From NCBI RefSeq assembly GCF_000364625.1, contig NZ_KB822600.1:209774-273773 (forward strand): 64,000 nucleotides of DNA, written 5' to 3'. The position numbers and the translations under genes are program-made. Source of the stretch: Pseudomonas thermotolerans DSM 14292 (GTDB lineage Bacteria > Pseudomonadota > Gammaproteobacteria > Pseudomonadales > Pseudomonadaceae). A model generated the notes under the pieces. That model ran no database searches and was not told the DNA's origin. It saw nothing but the letters and a program-made list of their open reading frames with translations. Below, in pieces: positions 1 through 16,023 of this stretch (positions are counted from its first letter, which is position 1; every line of letters begins with the position of its first letter).

Positions 1-133
1 CGCGCACCAGGATGCGTTTGACCACCCAGTTGCCTATCCAGGCGACCAGGACCAGCAGGCCGAGGCTGATCAGGGTATGGAGTTCGGGGTGCAGTTCGAG
101 CCATTCCAGGGCTGCTTGATACTGTGCTTTCAC
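1..133 (-). CDS. MscS-type mechanosensitive channel, N-terminal fragment (runs off window)
   Basis: Only the first 44 codons are inside the window. The GTG start at 133-131 has an AGGA ribosome binding site a few bases upstream on the minus strand. The peptide has a short amphipathic N-terminus, then a hydrophobic segment (about residues 20-38) ending in VVKRIL. This is how the first transmembrane helix of MscS/YbdG-like small-conductance channels looks. Such channels sit in the inner membrane and open on hypo-osmotic shock. The family assignment rests on the N-terminus only, so it is tentative. Confidence 0.55.
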   Translation of the reverse strand, partial: MKAQYQAALEWLELHPELHTLISLGLLVLVAWIGNWVVKRILVR

Positions 134-324
134 GGCAATCCTCATTTGTGGAGCAGGGGGCAACGCGCGGCACCGGCAGGTGCATGCGCGCAGGTGAAGC
201 GGGCACCCTGGCAAGGCCGGGGCCCTCGGGACGTCTCGCACACGGGCGGACTCCCGGACTTTACAGGTTTTGTATGACCGTTCGTCGTATGGAATCGTTG
301 CTTATTGGCTCCGACCGGGCGATC

Positions 325-1143
325 TCAGGGCTCGAAGGCACCGATGAAGATCGCTGGATCGACCCTCGCGTCGTTAAGGCTGACGTTCCAGTGCATATGC
401 GGTCCGGTAGCACGGCCGGTGGCGCCGACCCGCCCGATCACGCCGCCGCGAGGCAGCTGCTGGCCGAGCCGCACCTCCACCTTGGACAGGTGGCAGAACA
501 TGCTGATCAGTCCCTGGCCGTGGTCGACGAATACCGTCTTGCCGTTGAAGAAGTAGTCGCCGATCAGGATCACCTTGCCGGCCGCCGGCGATTTGATGGG
601 GGTGCCTGCCGGCACCGCGAAGTCCAGCCCGGCGTGGGGGTTGCGCTCCTCGCCATTGAAGAAGCGGCGTACCCCGAAGCGGCTGGACAACGGGCCGTTG
701 ACCGGCTTGTCGAACAGCAGGTTGCTCGGCGTGCCGGGACTGAAGGTGCGATAGGCGCGGGTCTGCTCCTCCAGCTCGCGCTCGATGCGCCTGAGGTTGG
801 CCGGGCTGGGGTTGACCTGCTCCTTGTTCTTCAGGGTGATGTGCTGCTCCTTGTAGCGCTTGCTGCCCACCGTGAAGCTCAGCTCTCGGCCGTCCGCCTC
901 CAGGCTCTGGCGCCCCGGCTTGACGCTGAGGGGGATGCCGACCACGGCGATCCAGCGCTTGCCGTCTTCCTTGACCACCAGCACCGGCTTGCCCTGGTAG
1001 CGCGCCTGGGGCCTTTGCGGACCATCGCCCAGCGGCACCACGGCGACGCCGCCGGGCACCGGCTTGTTGAGCAGGCGGGTGAGGAAGCCTTCGGCCTGAA
1101 CGGGCAGGGCGAGGCAGAGCAGGAGCAGGGCGAGCAGGCGCAT
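325..1143 (-). CDS. M23 (LytM-type) peptidoglycan endopeptidase, exported
   Basis: A 272-residue protein with an N-terminal Sec signal peptide (Leu-rich core, cleavage after PVQA near residue 17). The C-terminal half is a LytM/M23 domain with the zinc-site motifs NPHAGLDFAVPAGTPI (HxxxD) and GPHMHW (HxH). These are the canonical ligands and catalytic His, so it should be an active periplasmic murein hydrolase or an activator of one. The middle region before the peptidase domain is typical of gammaproteobacterial M23 proteins with a small N-terminal beta domain. It lies 16 bases downstream of xseA on the same strand and may be co-transcribed with it. No coiled coil like that of EnvC or NlpD is obvious. 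Confidence 0.85.
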   Translation of the reverse strand: MRLLALLLLCLALPVQAEGFLTRLLNKPVPGGVAVVPLGDGPQRPQARYQGKPVLVVKEDGKRWIAVVGIPLSVKPGRQSLEADGRELSFTVGSKRYKEQHITLKNKEQVNPSPANLRRIERELEEQTRAYRTFSPGTPSNLLFDKPVNGPLSSRFGVRRFFNGEERNPHAGLDFAVPAGTPIKSPAAGKVILIGDYFFNGKTVFVDHGQGLISMFCHLSKVEVRLGQQLPRGGVIGRVGATGRATGPHMHWNVSLNDARVDPAIFIGAFEP

Positions 1144-1159
1144 GGCGGGATTCCGGGGA

Positions 1160-2539
1160 TCAGTCGAGCAGGGAGAGATTCACGGGGTCCTGGTGGTTGT
1201 CCTCGACCCGCAGGCTCAGCCGGCCTTCGCCGAGCCGGGCCTCGAGCTTCTGCCCCGGGCGGGTCTGTGAGGCGCGGCGGATCGCCTGGCCCTGCTCGTC
1301 GAGGAGGATGCTGTAGCCGCGCCCCAGGGTGGCCAGCGGGCTGACCAGGTGCAGGCCCTGGGCCAGGTTCTCGAGGCGCTGGCGCTGCTGGCGCAGTTGC
1401 AGCTGGATGGCCCGCGGCAGGCGTTCGCCCAAGGCCTCCAGGCGCTGGCGCAGCAGGGCGAGCAGGCGCCCGGGGTGCTGAGCGGCGAGCCGCGCCTCCA
1501 GGCGCGCCAGCTGTTCGTGGCGGGCGTTCAGGCGCAACTGCCAGGCGCGGCGTAGGCGTAGGTCCAGCTCGTCGAGGCGCTGCGCGTGCTGGCGCAGGCG
1601 CTCGCCGGGATGGCGCAGGCGCCGGGCCAGGCTGTCCAGGCGCAGGCGCTCGCGGGCCAACTGGTCGCGCATGCGCAGCAGCAGGCGGCGCTTCAGGCTG
1701 TCCAGGCGCTGCTGCAGATCGGTGCTGTCCGGGGCGAGCAGTTCGGCGGCGGCCGAGGGGGTAGGGGCGCGCACGTCGGCGACGAAGTCGCAGATGGACA
1801 CGTCGGTCTCGTGGCCCACCGCGCTGACGATCGGCGTCTTACAGGCGGCCACGGCGCGGGCCACGGCCTCCTCGTTGAAGCACCAGAGGTCCTCCAGGGA
1901 GCCGCCGCCACGGGCCAGGATCAGCGCGTCGAAGCCGCCGGCGTCGGCCAGCTCAAGGGCGCGGACGATCTGCGCAGTGGCCTCGCGGCCCTGCACCGCG
2001 GTGGGGATCAGGGTCAGGTGCACCTGGGGCGCGCGGCGGCGGAACACGCTGATGATGTCGCGGATCACCGCCCCGGTGGGCGAGGTGACGATGCCGACGC
2101 GCCGAGGATGGACCGGCAGCGGGCGCTTGCGTTCGGTGGCGAACAGTCCCTCGGCGGCGAGCTTCTCCTTGAGCGCCTCGAAGGCCAGGCGCAGGGCGCC
2201 GTCGCCGGCCGGCTCGACGCTGTCGAGGATCAGCTGGAAGTCGCCGCGCCCCTCGAACAGCGAGACCTTGCCGCGCACCCGCACCGCCAGGCCGTCGCGC
2301 AGCACCTGACGGACCCGCGCGGCGTTCTGCCGGAACAGCGCGCAGCGCACCTGGGCCTGGCTGTCCTTGAGGGTGAAGTAGACGTGCCCGGAGGCCGGGC
2401 GGGCGAGGTTGGAGATTTCCCCCTCGACCCACACCTGGGCGAACACGTCCTCCAGCAGCAGCCGGGCGCGGTTGTTGAGCTGGCTGACGCTGAGGATCTC
2501 GCGGTCCAGCCCGAGGCGGGCGAAGGGATCGTTGAGCAT
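1160..2539 (-). CDS. xseA: Exodeoxyribonuclease VII large subunit
   Basis: 459 residues, the usual length for Pseudomonas XseA. The N-terminal OB fold (about residues 15-110) contains VWVEGEISNLARPASGHVYF. The catalytic region carries the family motifs GIVTSPTGAVIRDI, LILARGGGSLEDLW and SAVGHETD. The C-terminal half is a long, Arg/Leu/Gln-rich coiled coil that wraps the XseB small subunits. The enzyme degrades single-stranded DNA in both directions. I chose the ATG at 2539. An ATG at 2557 overlaps the stop of yggL by 4 bases (ATGA) and would add six residues, so coupled initiation there is possible. xseB is not in the window. Confidence 0.95.
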   Translation of the reverse strand: MLNDPFARLGLDREILSVSQLNNRARLLLEDVFAQVWVEGEISNLARPASGHVYFTLKDSQAQVRCALFRQNAARVRQVLRDGLAVRVRGKVSLFEGRGDFQLILDSVEPAGDGALRLAFEALKEKLAAEGLFATERKRPLPVHPRRVGIVTSPTGAVIRDIISVFRRRAPQVHLTLIPTAVQGREATAQIVRALELADAGGFDALILARGGGSLEDLWCFNEEAVARAVAACKTPIVSAVGHETDVSICDFVADVRAPTPSAAAELLAPDSTDLQQRLDSLKRRLLLRMRDQLARERLRLDSLARRLRHPGERLRQHAQRLDELDLRLRRAWQLRLNARHEQLARLEARLAAQHPGRLLALLRQRLEALGERLPRAIQLQLRQQRQRLENLAQGLHLVSPLATLGRGYSILLDEQGQAIRRASQTRPGQKLEARLGEGRLSLRVEDNHQDPVNLSLLD

Positions 2540-2553
2540 CGGCGCTTGGTGGT

Positions 2554-2919
2554 TCATTCCCAGCCGTAGTGGGCGTCGAACAGGGCGCTGGTCTCCACGC
2601 TGGCGACTTCCGGGCGGGTCTTCAGCCAGGCTTCGACGGCCTGGCGGTCCGCCTCGCTGGGCGACTGGTAGCGCTTGGCGGCAACCAGGGTGCCGTCCAG
2701 CCACTCGGCGTCGAAGCCGCCGATGAAGCACAGCTGGCGGTCTTCCACGCTGTCGATGAAAGCATCCAGGAAGGCGTCCAGGGCCTCGTCGGCCAAGGCA
2801 GTCTTGAAGCTCACCTTGAGTTCGAAGGCGTGCTCCTGGAATTCGCCGAGGTACAGCTTCTTGCGCAGTCGGCGCTTCATCCGGCGCAGGCGTTCTTCGT
2901 TGCTGGTGAGCTTGACCAT
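2554..2919 (-). CDS. yggL: YggL family 50S ribosome-binding protein (DUF469)
   Basis: 121 residues from the ATG at 2919, preceded by GGAG. The N-terminus is strongly basic (RLRRMKRRLRKKL), followed by the DUF469 core with the LYLGEFQE and FIGGFDAEWLDG motifs. Family members bind the large ribosomal subunit in E. coli; the exact role is not settled. A longer reading frame upstream exists, but its Arg/Ala-rich extension looks non-coding and the internal ATG has the good ribosome binding site. Its stop overlaps a possible xseA start, suggesting an operon yggL-xseA-M23. It is divergent from guaB. Confidence 0.85.
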   Translation of the reverse strand: MVKLTSNEERLRRMKRRLRKKLYLGEFQEHAFELKVSFKTALADEALDAFLDAFIDSVEDRQLCFIGGFDAEWLDGTLVAAKRYQSPSEADRQAVEAWLKTRPEVASVETSALFDAHYGWE

Positions 2920-3075
2920 GGTGCTTCTCCGTGAGCGGGCAGGGCGCCCATTATTCCCGTCCGCTGCCTCCATGGCCAACGCTTTGCGCTGGGCGGGCGG
3001 CTTTCCGGCGTTTCCGGGGCGCGCTGGAGCGGCGCCGGCAAGGCTTTTCCGGCGCTGGGAGCTGGTCAAATCGAA

Positions 3076-3104
3076 TTGAGGCGCCGGGCCTGGCTGGGTA
3101 TAAT
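3076..3104 (+). promoter_or_regulatory. sigma70-type promoter of guaB
   Basis: TTGAGG at 3076-3081 and a perfect TATAAT at 3099-3104 are separated by 17 bases, the ideal spacing. Transcription would start about 3111, giving a leader of some 30 bases before the guaB ATG at 3143. No PurR-type operator palindrome is obvious around it. Confidence 0.75.
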
Positions 3105-3118
3105 GCCGCGCTTCTTAA

Positions 3119-4612
<1,494 letters not shown>

Positions 4613-4637
4613 GCCGTCGCCCGGCTGCACGCCTCAG

Positions 4638-4670
4638 GCTGCCCGCCGCACTGCCGGCGCGGCGGGCAGC
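4638..4670 (+). promoter_or_regulatory. 12-bp perfect hairpin between guaB and guaA
   Basis: GCTGCCCGCCGC (4638-4649) and its exact reverse complement (4659-4670) flank a 9-base loop. No T-run follows, so it is not a classical intrinsic terminator. It could be an RNA-processing or partial-termination site, or a 3'-protecting structure that sets guaB versus guaA mRNA levels. The structure is read directly from the sequence; the role is inference. Confidence 0.5.
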
Positions 4671-4697
4671 GCAACCTTCTTCAGCGAGAGCCCCAGC

Positions 4698-6278
<1,581 letters not shown>

Positions 6279-6285
6279 GGTGTGC

Positions 6286-6496
6286 CTCCGGTGCAACCGC
6301 AGCCACGGCCAATCACGCAGAGGACGCCCGCGTCGTAGCTCCGCCCGACGGCAGGACCTGGACACCGCTGGCCGTCAACCGGCGTGACCGACTCGACCGT
6401 CGGCGTCCAGCCCGGCCACTGAGCCACCTGCGACAGCACCGCCCACACCCGGGCGGGTGGGGCGGAGATCGAGGTGGTGGTGGAGAAGCAGGGCAT
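6286..6496 (-). pseudogene. Truncated SRPBCC (polyketide cyclase/START-like) protein
   Basis: From an ATG at 6496, with GGAG nicely spaced upstream, the first ~40 residues read like the start of a small SRPBCC-family protein: FSTTTSISAPPARVWAVLSQ, then WPGWTPTVESVTPVDG. After that the reading loses resemblance and runs into sequence antisense to the end of guaA, where no SRPBCC protein could end. A normal member is about 140-150 residues, so most of the gene is missing. I read it as a remnant cut at the island/guaA junction. Whether it belonged to the island or to the pre-insertion chromosome cannot be told from here. Confidence 0.55.
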
Positions 6497-6514
6497 GGTT
6501 CGCTCCACAGGCAA

Positions 6515-6546
6515 GCAAGAGGAAACCCGCGCGGAGGCGGGCTTCC
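6515..6546 (-). terminator. Intrinsic terminator of the WYL-helicase-Mod-Res operon
   Basis: Read on the minus strand just after the Res stop (6553), GGAAGCCCGC and GCGGGTTTCC form a G/C-rich stem with one internal mismatch and a 5- to 6-base loop. A pyrimidine-rich TCTTGCTT tail follows. Its position directly after the last gene fits an operon terminator. Confidence 0.6.
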
Positions 6547-6552
6547 TTGGAA

Positions 6553-9500
6553 CTAGCTGGTCGTCTCCAGCAGGATGCGGATGTAGGTATCCCTGTCTTC
6601 CTCCTGAAACAGGATGTGTTTCTTCTGCATCTCGCCCTTGGTGATGCCCCAAAGCTTGCTCATTTCATGCGAGGGCGTGTTCGAGACGATGAAGGACTCA
6701 AGCACAACATCAGGCTGCCCCAGTCGCTTCTCGATGTCCTTGACCGTTTCGTAGAAGCTGATCTTGGGATCCTGGAGGCCGACGTTGCGGATGCCTTTGG
6801 GGTCGACAAAGGTCACGCGCTGCCGTTTGCCTTCGAGCTGCCAGATGATGAAGTCCGGGTGGAAGTTTCCGGCCTCGAAGAAGCCGACGCCACGGCCCTT
6901 GCTGAGGTTGCGCAGCAGGTAGAGTTCCTGTTCCGCAAAATAGCCGGGGTTGGCGTCGTGGAACGCCTTCAGGTCCTCGATGAACCGGCGCTCGCCCTTG
7001 TTGAGAGGCGCGGGTGAGATCTCGACTGCACTGCCGTCCAGGAACAGCAACGGCTGGTAGAGGTGTCGCCCGAACCAGATCGCCTTGAGGCCCCGGAACT
7101 CCCAGTCCTTCAGATTCTCCTGTTCGATGGCCTCTTTCAGCTCTTTCAGTTTTGCGACGATTTCCTGCTGCGATTCCTCGATCAGGATCCGGTAACCGTA
7201 TTCGGCGCCATCCTCGTTCAGCATGGATGGGAAGTTGGGATCGTCCTCGGCGAGGTCGCGGTACTCCAGGTGTGGCAGTTCCCACTCTTTCTTGCGGAAG
7301 GTGTAGTAGCGCTCCACGTACTTGCGCAGCAGGGCCTGGGCAATTTCCTGCCAAATGCGCGTTTTCGCGAATGAGTCGAAGGCCAGCTCCGATGCAGGGA
7401 TGAGCAGTCGGTACCAGCTGGTGTCCACCAGCAATGCAGCGATGCCGGAACGGGGCAGGTTGAGGTTGTGCCAGCCACGCTCGGCCTTGAAACGTTCGAG
7501 GTCGAAGTACAGCTGGTCGAGGTCCAGGAAGGCGATGTGCTGCCCCGTCAAGTGCGCCTCATTGGGGGCGCCTTCATCCTCGCTGCCCGATACCCCGTCG
7601 GACTTCAGGGCCTGGATCTTCGGGTACCAGTTCAGCACCACCTGGTTCTTCTGCAGGTAGGCCGTGGTGGGCTCAAGGTCGGGGCGCGGGGGCTGGAGGG
7701 TCGGAACCGGCCCCAACTTGCGGAAGGCGTCGCCAAACTCGGTCTTGATGCCGTTGATCTCCTTCTTGAGGCGGATCGTCTTGAGCGGCTTCGTGCCCAG
7801 GTTCCGGATGACCGGCAGGATGAATTCGATGCGTTCTTCGTTGGCGGGTAATCCTTCATCTTCCAGGAACTTCCGGAACTGTTCCATGTAGTCGGCACGG
7901 ACACCGAAGATGTGCAGCGTTTCGAGCAGGTCGATGTGCCTAGGCCGCTTCAGCCCCGTGGGGAGGGTCGCTCGCACGCTGCGCTTGAGGCTCATGCCGT
8001 AACCCTTCAACCGCACGCCGCGGCCGAAGAGCTGGATGATCTGCGCGCCCTCGCTGCGCCCAACGTTCATCAGCCCCATGGTGCTCACGCGCCAGCTGCT
8101 CCATCCCTCGGTGAACTTTTTTGAACCAATGAGCACGTTGATGGCGGAGTGCGGCTTGTCCAGCTCGTGGAACAACGAGCCGGAGAATTCCCGTTCGGCG
8201 ACATGCAAGCCGCTGGTTTCGCACAGCTTCACCAGCTTGGCGTCGTCACCGACGTTGATGACGCCAAAGAACGCGTTGTCGCCCACGCGCACGCCGATTT
8301 CGCCGGCGGCGCCCTTCAGGTTCTCGACGTGCAGCAGGCCGCCTGCGGGAGCGTTGAACAGGGTCGCCAGTGTTTCGTCGAAGATCTGCTCCGGCGACAG
8401 ACCGCAGGTGTTCAGGTAGGCGAAACGGCCCGCGAACAGGTTCTTGCCGGTGGCCGTCAGCAACCCTTCGTTCAGCACGCGCCGGATGCGCTCGGTGCTG
8501 TCCTTGCGATTCGCCACGTAGGTGGCCAGGAACTTCAGGATGGCCACCACGTCCGACACATCCTTTTTGTCCTCCTTGCGCACGGCGTTGACGCTGCCGC
8601 CCACGAAGACCCACAACGGCTTTTCGATGTTGAACGGGCGCAGGCTCGCTTCCTGTTCCCGGTACAGCCGCTGCTGCTGGAAGAACGACAGCAGGCAGGC
8701 GGTGAGGTAGGTCCTCATCCATTCCTCGTTGCGGTCGTCCTCCAGGTTGAGGATGTGGTAGTCCTTGCCGAAACCGTCGCCGTAGAACCAGCGATAGGAA
8801 TAGTCGAACAGCGTGCTGCGCGCGTAGAGGTCGGTCAGGTCCCGGTTACCGGCCACGGCCTGGCCGAAGGTGGCGGAATATTCGAACGAGAAGCCCTTTT
8901 CACACAGCGCGTTGCGGAACTTCATCCAGGCCCCGTCGCCGCCTGCCGAAGCACCGCGGTGCCCTTCATCGACGAGGACAAGGTTGTTGCCCTCGAAGGC
9001 ATCCACCGCCACTGTCTTCTCGCCCATCTCCTCCTTCAGCTTGGTGACCTCCAGGATTTCCACCGCACGGCCGGCGAACAGGCCGCGTCCGTCCTTGTTG
9101 AAGATCTCCGCCTCGATGCCCGACTTCTGGAACTCGCGCAGGTGCTGCTGCGACAGCCCTTCGTTGGGCGTGAGCAGGATGATCCGGTTCAGCTCGCGCG
9201 AAAGACCATGTGTTTCCAGAAACCTCTGGTACTGGAGGATGTTGGCATGCATGAGCAGCGTCTTGCCGCTGCCGGTGGCCATCCAGAAGGCGATCTTGTT
9301 GAGCTGGAGGCGAGGGTCCTCGGACTCCTCCAGTGCCGCGATCCGGTCCGCTTCCGGGAGCGTCTCGTTCAGCGCCGCAATGCGCGCGTTGAGCGCCTGC
9401 CGCAGGCCGGCGGGGTCGCGGAAGTAGCGGTCGAGGTAGATCTCCGTGAACAGCAGCGCCAGGTACTGGAAGTACTTCCAGACGATCGGCTCTTCGCCCC

Positions 9501-9843
9501 GGGTGATGCGCCGGTCGTTGAGGCGCTGCGTGACCGAAACGATGGCCTGGTCGTACTCCAGCAGCTGCTCGTCCGTCAGCTCCGGCCTGTTCTCCGGGGG
9601 CAGGTGCAGGCACAGGGCGTGGTGGAAGCGGTGGATGTTGTCCGCGTCCAGTCCTTCCAGCGACTCGTCTTTCAAGTGAGCGGCGAGTTGGTCGAAGCGC
9701 TCGACACCGAACAGACCGAGCAGCCACTGGTTGAGGGCGAGCTTGCGGTTGAACGGCAACGACGCGCGGGCCGCGGCGGCCCGGCCGCGCGCAGCCGCCC
9801 TGGGCGAAGCTGCATCGTTCTTGCGAGGACGTCCGCGCGGCAT
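6553..9843 (-). CDS. Res-like type III restriction helicase-nuclease
   Basis: 1096 residues from the ATG at 9843, which shares one base with the stop of the methyltransferase gene (TGATG) and has GGAGGG upstream. A GTG one codon earlier is possible. The SF2 helicase core has Walker [14 protein letters not shown] (about 191-195), DEGH box VDEGHRG (292-295), motif [11 protein letters not shown], and motif [15 protein letters not shown]. Near the C-terminus, HPDFII (about residue 994) and FVDPKGI (about 1012) form a PD-(D/E)xK nuclease signature, as in type III Res subunits. The N-terminal extension begins PRGRPRKN, an AT-hook-like RGRP core, followed by an Ala/Arg-rich tail. It presumably acts with the adjacent Mod on unmodified DNA. 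The exact system type is inference. Confidence 0.9.
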   Translation of the reverse strand: MPRGRPRKNDAASPRAAARGRAAAARASLPFNRKLALNQWLLGLFGVERFDQLAAHLKDESLEGLDADNIHRFHHALCLHLPPENRPELTDEQLLEYDQAIVSVTQRLNDRRITRGEEPIVWKYFQYLALLFTEIYLDRYFRDPAGLRQALNARIAALNETLPEADRIAALEESEDPRLQLNKIAFWMATGSGKTLLMHANILQYQRFLETHGLSRELNRIILLTPNEGLSQQHLREFQKSGIEAEIFNKDGRGLFAGRAVEILEVTKLKEEMGEKTVAVDAFEGNNLVLVDEGHRGASAGGDGAWMKFRNALCEKGFSFEYSATFGQAVAGNRDLTDLYARSTLFDYSYRWFYGDGFGKDYHILNLEDDRNEEWMRTYLTACLLSFFQQQRLYREQEASLRPFNIEKPLWVFVGGSVNAVRKEDKKDVSDVVAILKFLATYVANRKDSTERIRRVLNEGLLTATGKNLFAGRFAYLNTCGLSPEQIFDETLATLFNAPAGGLLHVENLKGAAGEIGVRVGDNAFFGVINVGDDAKLVKLCETSGLHVAEREFSGSLFHELDKPHSAINVLIGSKKFTEGWSSWRVSTMGLMNVGRSEGAQIIQLFGRGVRLKGYGMSLKRSVRATLPTGLKRPRHIDLLETLHIFGVRADYMEQFRKFLEDEGLPANEERIEFILPVIRNLGTKPLKTIRLKKEINGIKTEFGDAFRKLGPVPTLQPPRPDLEPTTAYLQKNQVVLNWYPKIQALKSDGVSGSEDEGAPNEAHLTGQHIAFLDLDQLYFDLERFKAERGWHNLNLPRSGIAALLVDTSWYRLLIPASELAFDSFAKTRIWQEIAQALLRKYVERYYTFRKKEWELPHLEYRDLAEDDPNFPSMLNEDGAEYGYRILIEESQQEIVAKLKELKEAIEQENLKDWEFRGLKAIWFGRHLYQPLLFLDGSAVEISPAPLNKGERRFIEDLKAFHDANPGYFAEQELYLLRNLSKGRGVGFFEAGNFHPDFIIWQLEGKRQRVTFVDPKGIRNVGLQDPKISFYETVKDIEKRLGQPDVVLESFIVSNTPSHEMSKLWGITKGEMQKKHILFQEEDRDTYIRILLETTS

Positions 9844-12800
9844 CACACGCCCTCCATTTCGAACATCAGGCGGAAGAAGTCCTCCTCGATCAGACGCACC
9901 TTCCAGGTGTCATCCGGGGCCTTGAGGTTTTCCAGGTTGTTGTCACCGTTCACGTAGATCAGGTCGAACTCGCTGTCCTTGCTGGAGTAGCCCTGCTTGC
10001 GGAACCACTCGTCCAGCACCAGGTTGTCGCGTTCGATGCCTTCCGGGGCCTCGCCGCCCGGGCGCTTGCGCCAGATGACGAGCGTGCGGCGGCCGTCCGG
10101 CGTGGTGCCGGTCACGGTGCGGAACCACCACGGGCCTTCCGGCTCCTCCTTCAGGCGGCCGTCCAGCAGCAGTCGGCGCGGCGCATCCGCCGGCAGGTCC
10201 GGATCGTCGTCGCGGCGGAACGCGGCGCTGTAGGTGCGCGGCGCGGCGATGTGGTCCACCTTCAGGCCGATCAGCCAGTTGAAGGTCTCCAGCAGGTCGA
10301 CATTCACCTCGCGGGACTCGTCCGAACCCGGGCGCTTGACCTTCAGCTTGTAGGCCGTGGGGTCCATGAAGGCGGACACGTTCAGCAGCGACTGGCTGCC
10401 GCGCGTTTCCACGTCCAGCATGTAGCGCAGCAGGTACTGCTCCCGGAAACCGTCCGCCCCCTGGGCCTGCGGGCTGTCGAGCAGGCTTTGCTGCGCCTCG
10501 GTGCGGCGCAGTTCCAGGTTGTTCAGCGTGTCCTCGTAGGACTCGAGGCGGATCACCTTCATGATCCGCGGGCTGCGCTCGGCCTCCTCAGCGGTGGCGA
10601 GCCGCTTGGGCTTACCGTCCTTCCACTCGGGGGTGTAAGAGACCTTCTTCTGGCGAGGAAGGAGAACTGTGTCGAAATGCTCTCCCTGTTCAACAAGGAC
10701 GTATTTTCTGTTTCCTCCATCTTTGCGGTTCAGGCTGATTACTGCGTGACCAGTGGTTCCGGAACCCGCAAAGAAGTCAAGCACGCAGCCAGTCGAGGTC
10801 ACGCTAGACCCAATGAGGTGCTCATATAGGGATACTGGGTGGCAATACGGAAACTCCAGTCCCAACTTGTCTACATCATTTTTACCCCGCCCGGCCTCTT
10901 GAAGAACGGACGACATCTGTCGTCTTGATTCCTCTGTCAGGAACAGCTTTCGCCTTGGTTGTGTCGTTTCATCCGGGCCAAAAAGGATCATGTTGGCCTT
11001 AATCAATTCCTGCATGGTTTCGGGTGACCGTGACCATCCGTTAGGAGGAACCGGGCATGGCTTCTTGGTTACCGGATGAATTAGAGGGACAAAGAACTTT
11101 GGGTCCGTGCGTGGTTCTGGAGCCGCCAGCCCTGCGCTCTGGTAAACGCGCCCGTCATCGTCTAAGAAGCAATAAGCCCGTTCGCCTCCTGTAAGGCCAT
11201 CTACGCTCTTAATCCAGCTCGAAAACTCCCTCTTGGCCTTCTCAGTGACGCCTTCGTGCGTTGCGATGATCTCCTTAGCGCGATCAAGGATCATGCGTTG
11301 AGCGTCGTTTCGCACATAGACCGATGCTACAGATTTTGAGCACCACAGGACATATTCGTGCTGAGTTGCAATTCCTTGGCGACCCAGCATTGGATTCTTC
11401 TTGTCCCAAATGATGGTGCCAAGAATGTTTAGGTCCAGAGCGTTACAGAGCACTGCGAGGCGCTCATATTCGTTCTCGTCTATATGGCAATGCAAGTGCC
11501 CTGGGTCGCCAAGAAGAGACCAACCCATCAGCAGGCGGTCTCCCATCATTGTGAGCCAGCTCGAATGCTGATAATTGTTCTTGTAAGGAAAGCCGCTCGT
11601 TAACGTGTTGTAGGGTGGGTCGATGTGTATACAGTCAATAGACTCGTGATAACGATGACGAAGAAGATTGAGACAGTGGAAATTCTCGCTATGAACCAGC
11701 AGACCATCCATCCATTGGTCAAGATTGCTGAGGCTGTCTAGCAGACGTGAAGTGAGGCTGTCATCAAAATATCGCGTGTCGACTATCAGCGTCGGATGCG
11801 CCTTTAGAAACTCCACCGTCAGCGGTGCGCTGTAGCCGGGAGTGGTCAGGTCGCCCTTGATCTCATCGATGGCGCACAACCGCACCCATTCCTCACGCTG
11901 TGCGTCGTTAGCGGCGATCTCCGGATAGAACTCCTCCGGAATCACACCCAGCCGGATGCAGTAGCTGGTCTCGACGACGAACTTCTTCTTCAGCCACAGC
12001 TTCTTCTGGAAGTCCTCCAGCTGCGCCAGGAAGTCGATGATCTTGTGGGCGATGCGGCGGATGACCTTGATCTTGGACAGGTACTGCTCGACGCGCGGGG
12101 CGGTTTCGCTTTCCACGTCGTCCAGGTGCATGACCTCGTTCTTGATGTAGAAGTCCAGCTCGCGTCGCAGGAAGCCGCCCAGGTCCTTGTGGATGAAGTA
12201 GTCGAAGGTGTTGCGGGCGGTGTAGCGGTCTAGGTGCACGCGCAGGCGGGTGTTCTCCGAGGCCGTGCCGTCGGCGCGCACATGCCGCCCGCCCAGGGCC
12301 TTGATCCAGTCGGCCAGCGCCGGGTCGTCGAGGGCCAGGATCGCGGCCTCGGCCTCGGCGTTCAGGTCCTTCTGCTTTTCCGTCTCGGGCTTGTAGGTGA
12401 AGCGGATCACCAGCTCGCCGTCCTCGATGGCCGCAAAGGGCGCCGGGGCGAGCCGGAAGCGGCGCTCCTTGCCGGCCTGTTCCTTGACGTTGCCGTGCTC
12501 GCCCTCGGCGGCGTCCGCCAGCTTGAAGTGGACGCGCATCGGGTTCGCTTCATCTTCCGGGCGCAGGCGGAAGGCGTAGTCGCGGAAGCTTTCGCTGGTC
12601 TTGATGTAGTACTGGTCCGCGTTGGCCCAGTGGAGCTTGACCTCCTCGCCTTCGTAGGGGATGGCGTAGACGCCGGGCTTGTAGACGCGCTTGCTGAGGA
12701 AGTCGCCCTCCGAGTAGTAGCGGCGAAAGAAACTGTAGAGGTGGTCGTAGACCTCGGCTTCCAGCGCCCCGGTGTCCACGGCTTCGCTGGCCAGGCGGGC

Positions 12801-13079
12801 GTGCAGGTCCTTGACCTTCTGCGTGCTTTCCGGATCGACGCCCAGGGCCTGGGCGGCTTCGATGGCCTTGGCCAGTTCCTTCTCCAGTTCGGCCTTGTCG
12901 GCGGTGCGGTACTGGGCGAACGCCTGCTTCACCTGCGGCAGCAGGTCCTTGTCCAGGAACTGCGTCACCTCCGCGCTGCGTGCGTGCAGGATGCGGTAGA
13001 TGCCGAAGTCCAGCTCCGGCTGGTCGAGCTGGAACAGTTCCTTGAGCAGGGTTTTCAGCTTTTCGTATTTCTGGCTCAT
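9843..13079 (-). CDS. Beta-class (type III Mod-like) DNA methyltransferase
   Basis: 1078 residues, longer than a usual type III Mod (about 550-700). DPPYN (motif IV, about residue 486) precedes [14 protein letters not shown] (motif I, about 770). This order marks a beta-class amino-methyltransferase such as Mod, which makes N6-methyladenine. The ~420 residues before motif IV and ~250 after motif I are extra domains, rich in charged residues. The predicted target-recognition region lies between the two motifs. DNA between about 10640 and 11820, coding for the catalytic core and recognition region, is visibly more AT-rich than the flanks. The start at 13079 follows the helicase gene by 43 bases, and its stop overlaps the Res start. 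All motifs look intact. Confidence 0.92.
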   Translation of the reverse strand: MSQKYEKLKTLLKELFQLDQPELDFGIYRILHARSAEVTQFLDKDLLPQVKQAFAQYRTADKAELEKELAKAIEAAQALGVDPESTQKVKDLHARLASEAVDTGALEAEVYDHLYSFFRRYYSEGDFLSKRVYKPGVYAIPYEGEEVKLHWANADQYYIKTSESFRDYAFRLRPEDEANPMRVHFKLADAAEGEHGNVKEQAGKERRFRLAPAPFAAIEDGELVIRFTYKPETEKQKDLNAEAEAAILALDDPALADWIKALGGRHVRADGTASENTRLRVHLDRYTARNTFDYFIHKDLGGFLRRELDFYIKNEVMHLDDVESETAPRVEQYLSKIKVIRRIAHKIIDFLAQLEDFQKKLWLKKKFVVETSYCIRLGVIPEEFYPEIAANDAQREEWVRLCAIDEIKGDLTTPGYSAPLTVEFLKAHPTLIVDTRYFDDSLTSRLLDSLSNLDQWMDGLLVHSENFHCLNLLRHRYHESIDCIHIDPPYNTLTSGFPYKNNYQHSSWLTMMGDRLLMGWSLLGDPGHLHCHIDENEYERLAVLCNALDLNILGTIIWDKKNPMLGRQGIATQHEYVLWCSKSVASVYVRNDAQRMILDRAKEIIATHEGVTEKAKREFSSWIKSVDGLTGGERAYCFLDDDGRVYQSAGLAAPEPRTDPKFFVPLIHPVTKKPCPVPPNGWSRSPETMQELIKANMILFGPDETTQPRRKLFLTEESRRQMSSVLQEAGRGKNDVDKLGLEFPYCHPVSLYEHLIGSSVTSTGCVLDFFAGSGTTGHAVISLNRKDGGNRKYVLVEQGEHFDTVLLPRQKKVSYTPEWKDGKPKRLATAEEAERSPRIMKVIRLESYEDTLNNLELRRTEAQQSLLDSPQAQGADGFREQYLLRYMLDVETRGSQSLLNVSAFMDPTAYKLKVKRPGSDESREVNVDLLETFNWLIGLKVDHIAAPRTYSAAFRRDDDPDLPADAPRRLLLDGRLKEEPEGPWWFRTVTGTTPDGRRTLVIWRKRPGGEAPEGIERDNLVLDEWFRKQGYSSKDSEFDLIYVNGDNNLENLKAPDDTWKVRLIEEDFFRLMFEMEGV

Positions 13080-13122
13080 TGCGTGGTGGTCCTGTTGAAT
13101 CGTTGGTGGGCGCGTCGCTTCG

Positions 13123-16009
<2,887 letters not shown>

Positions 16010-16023
<14 letters not shown>

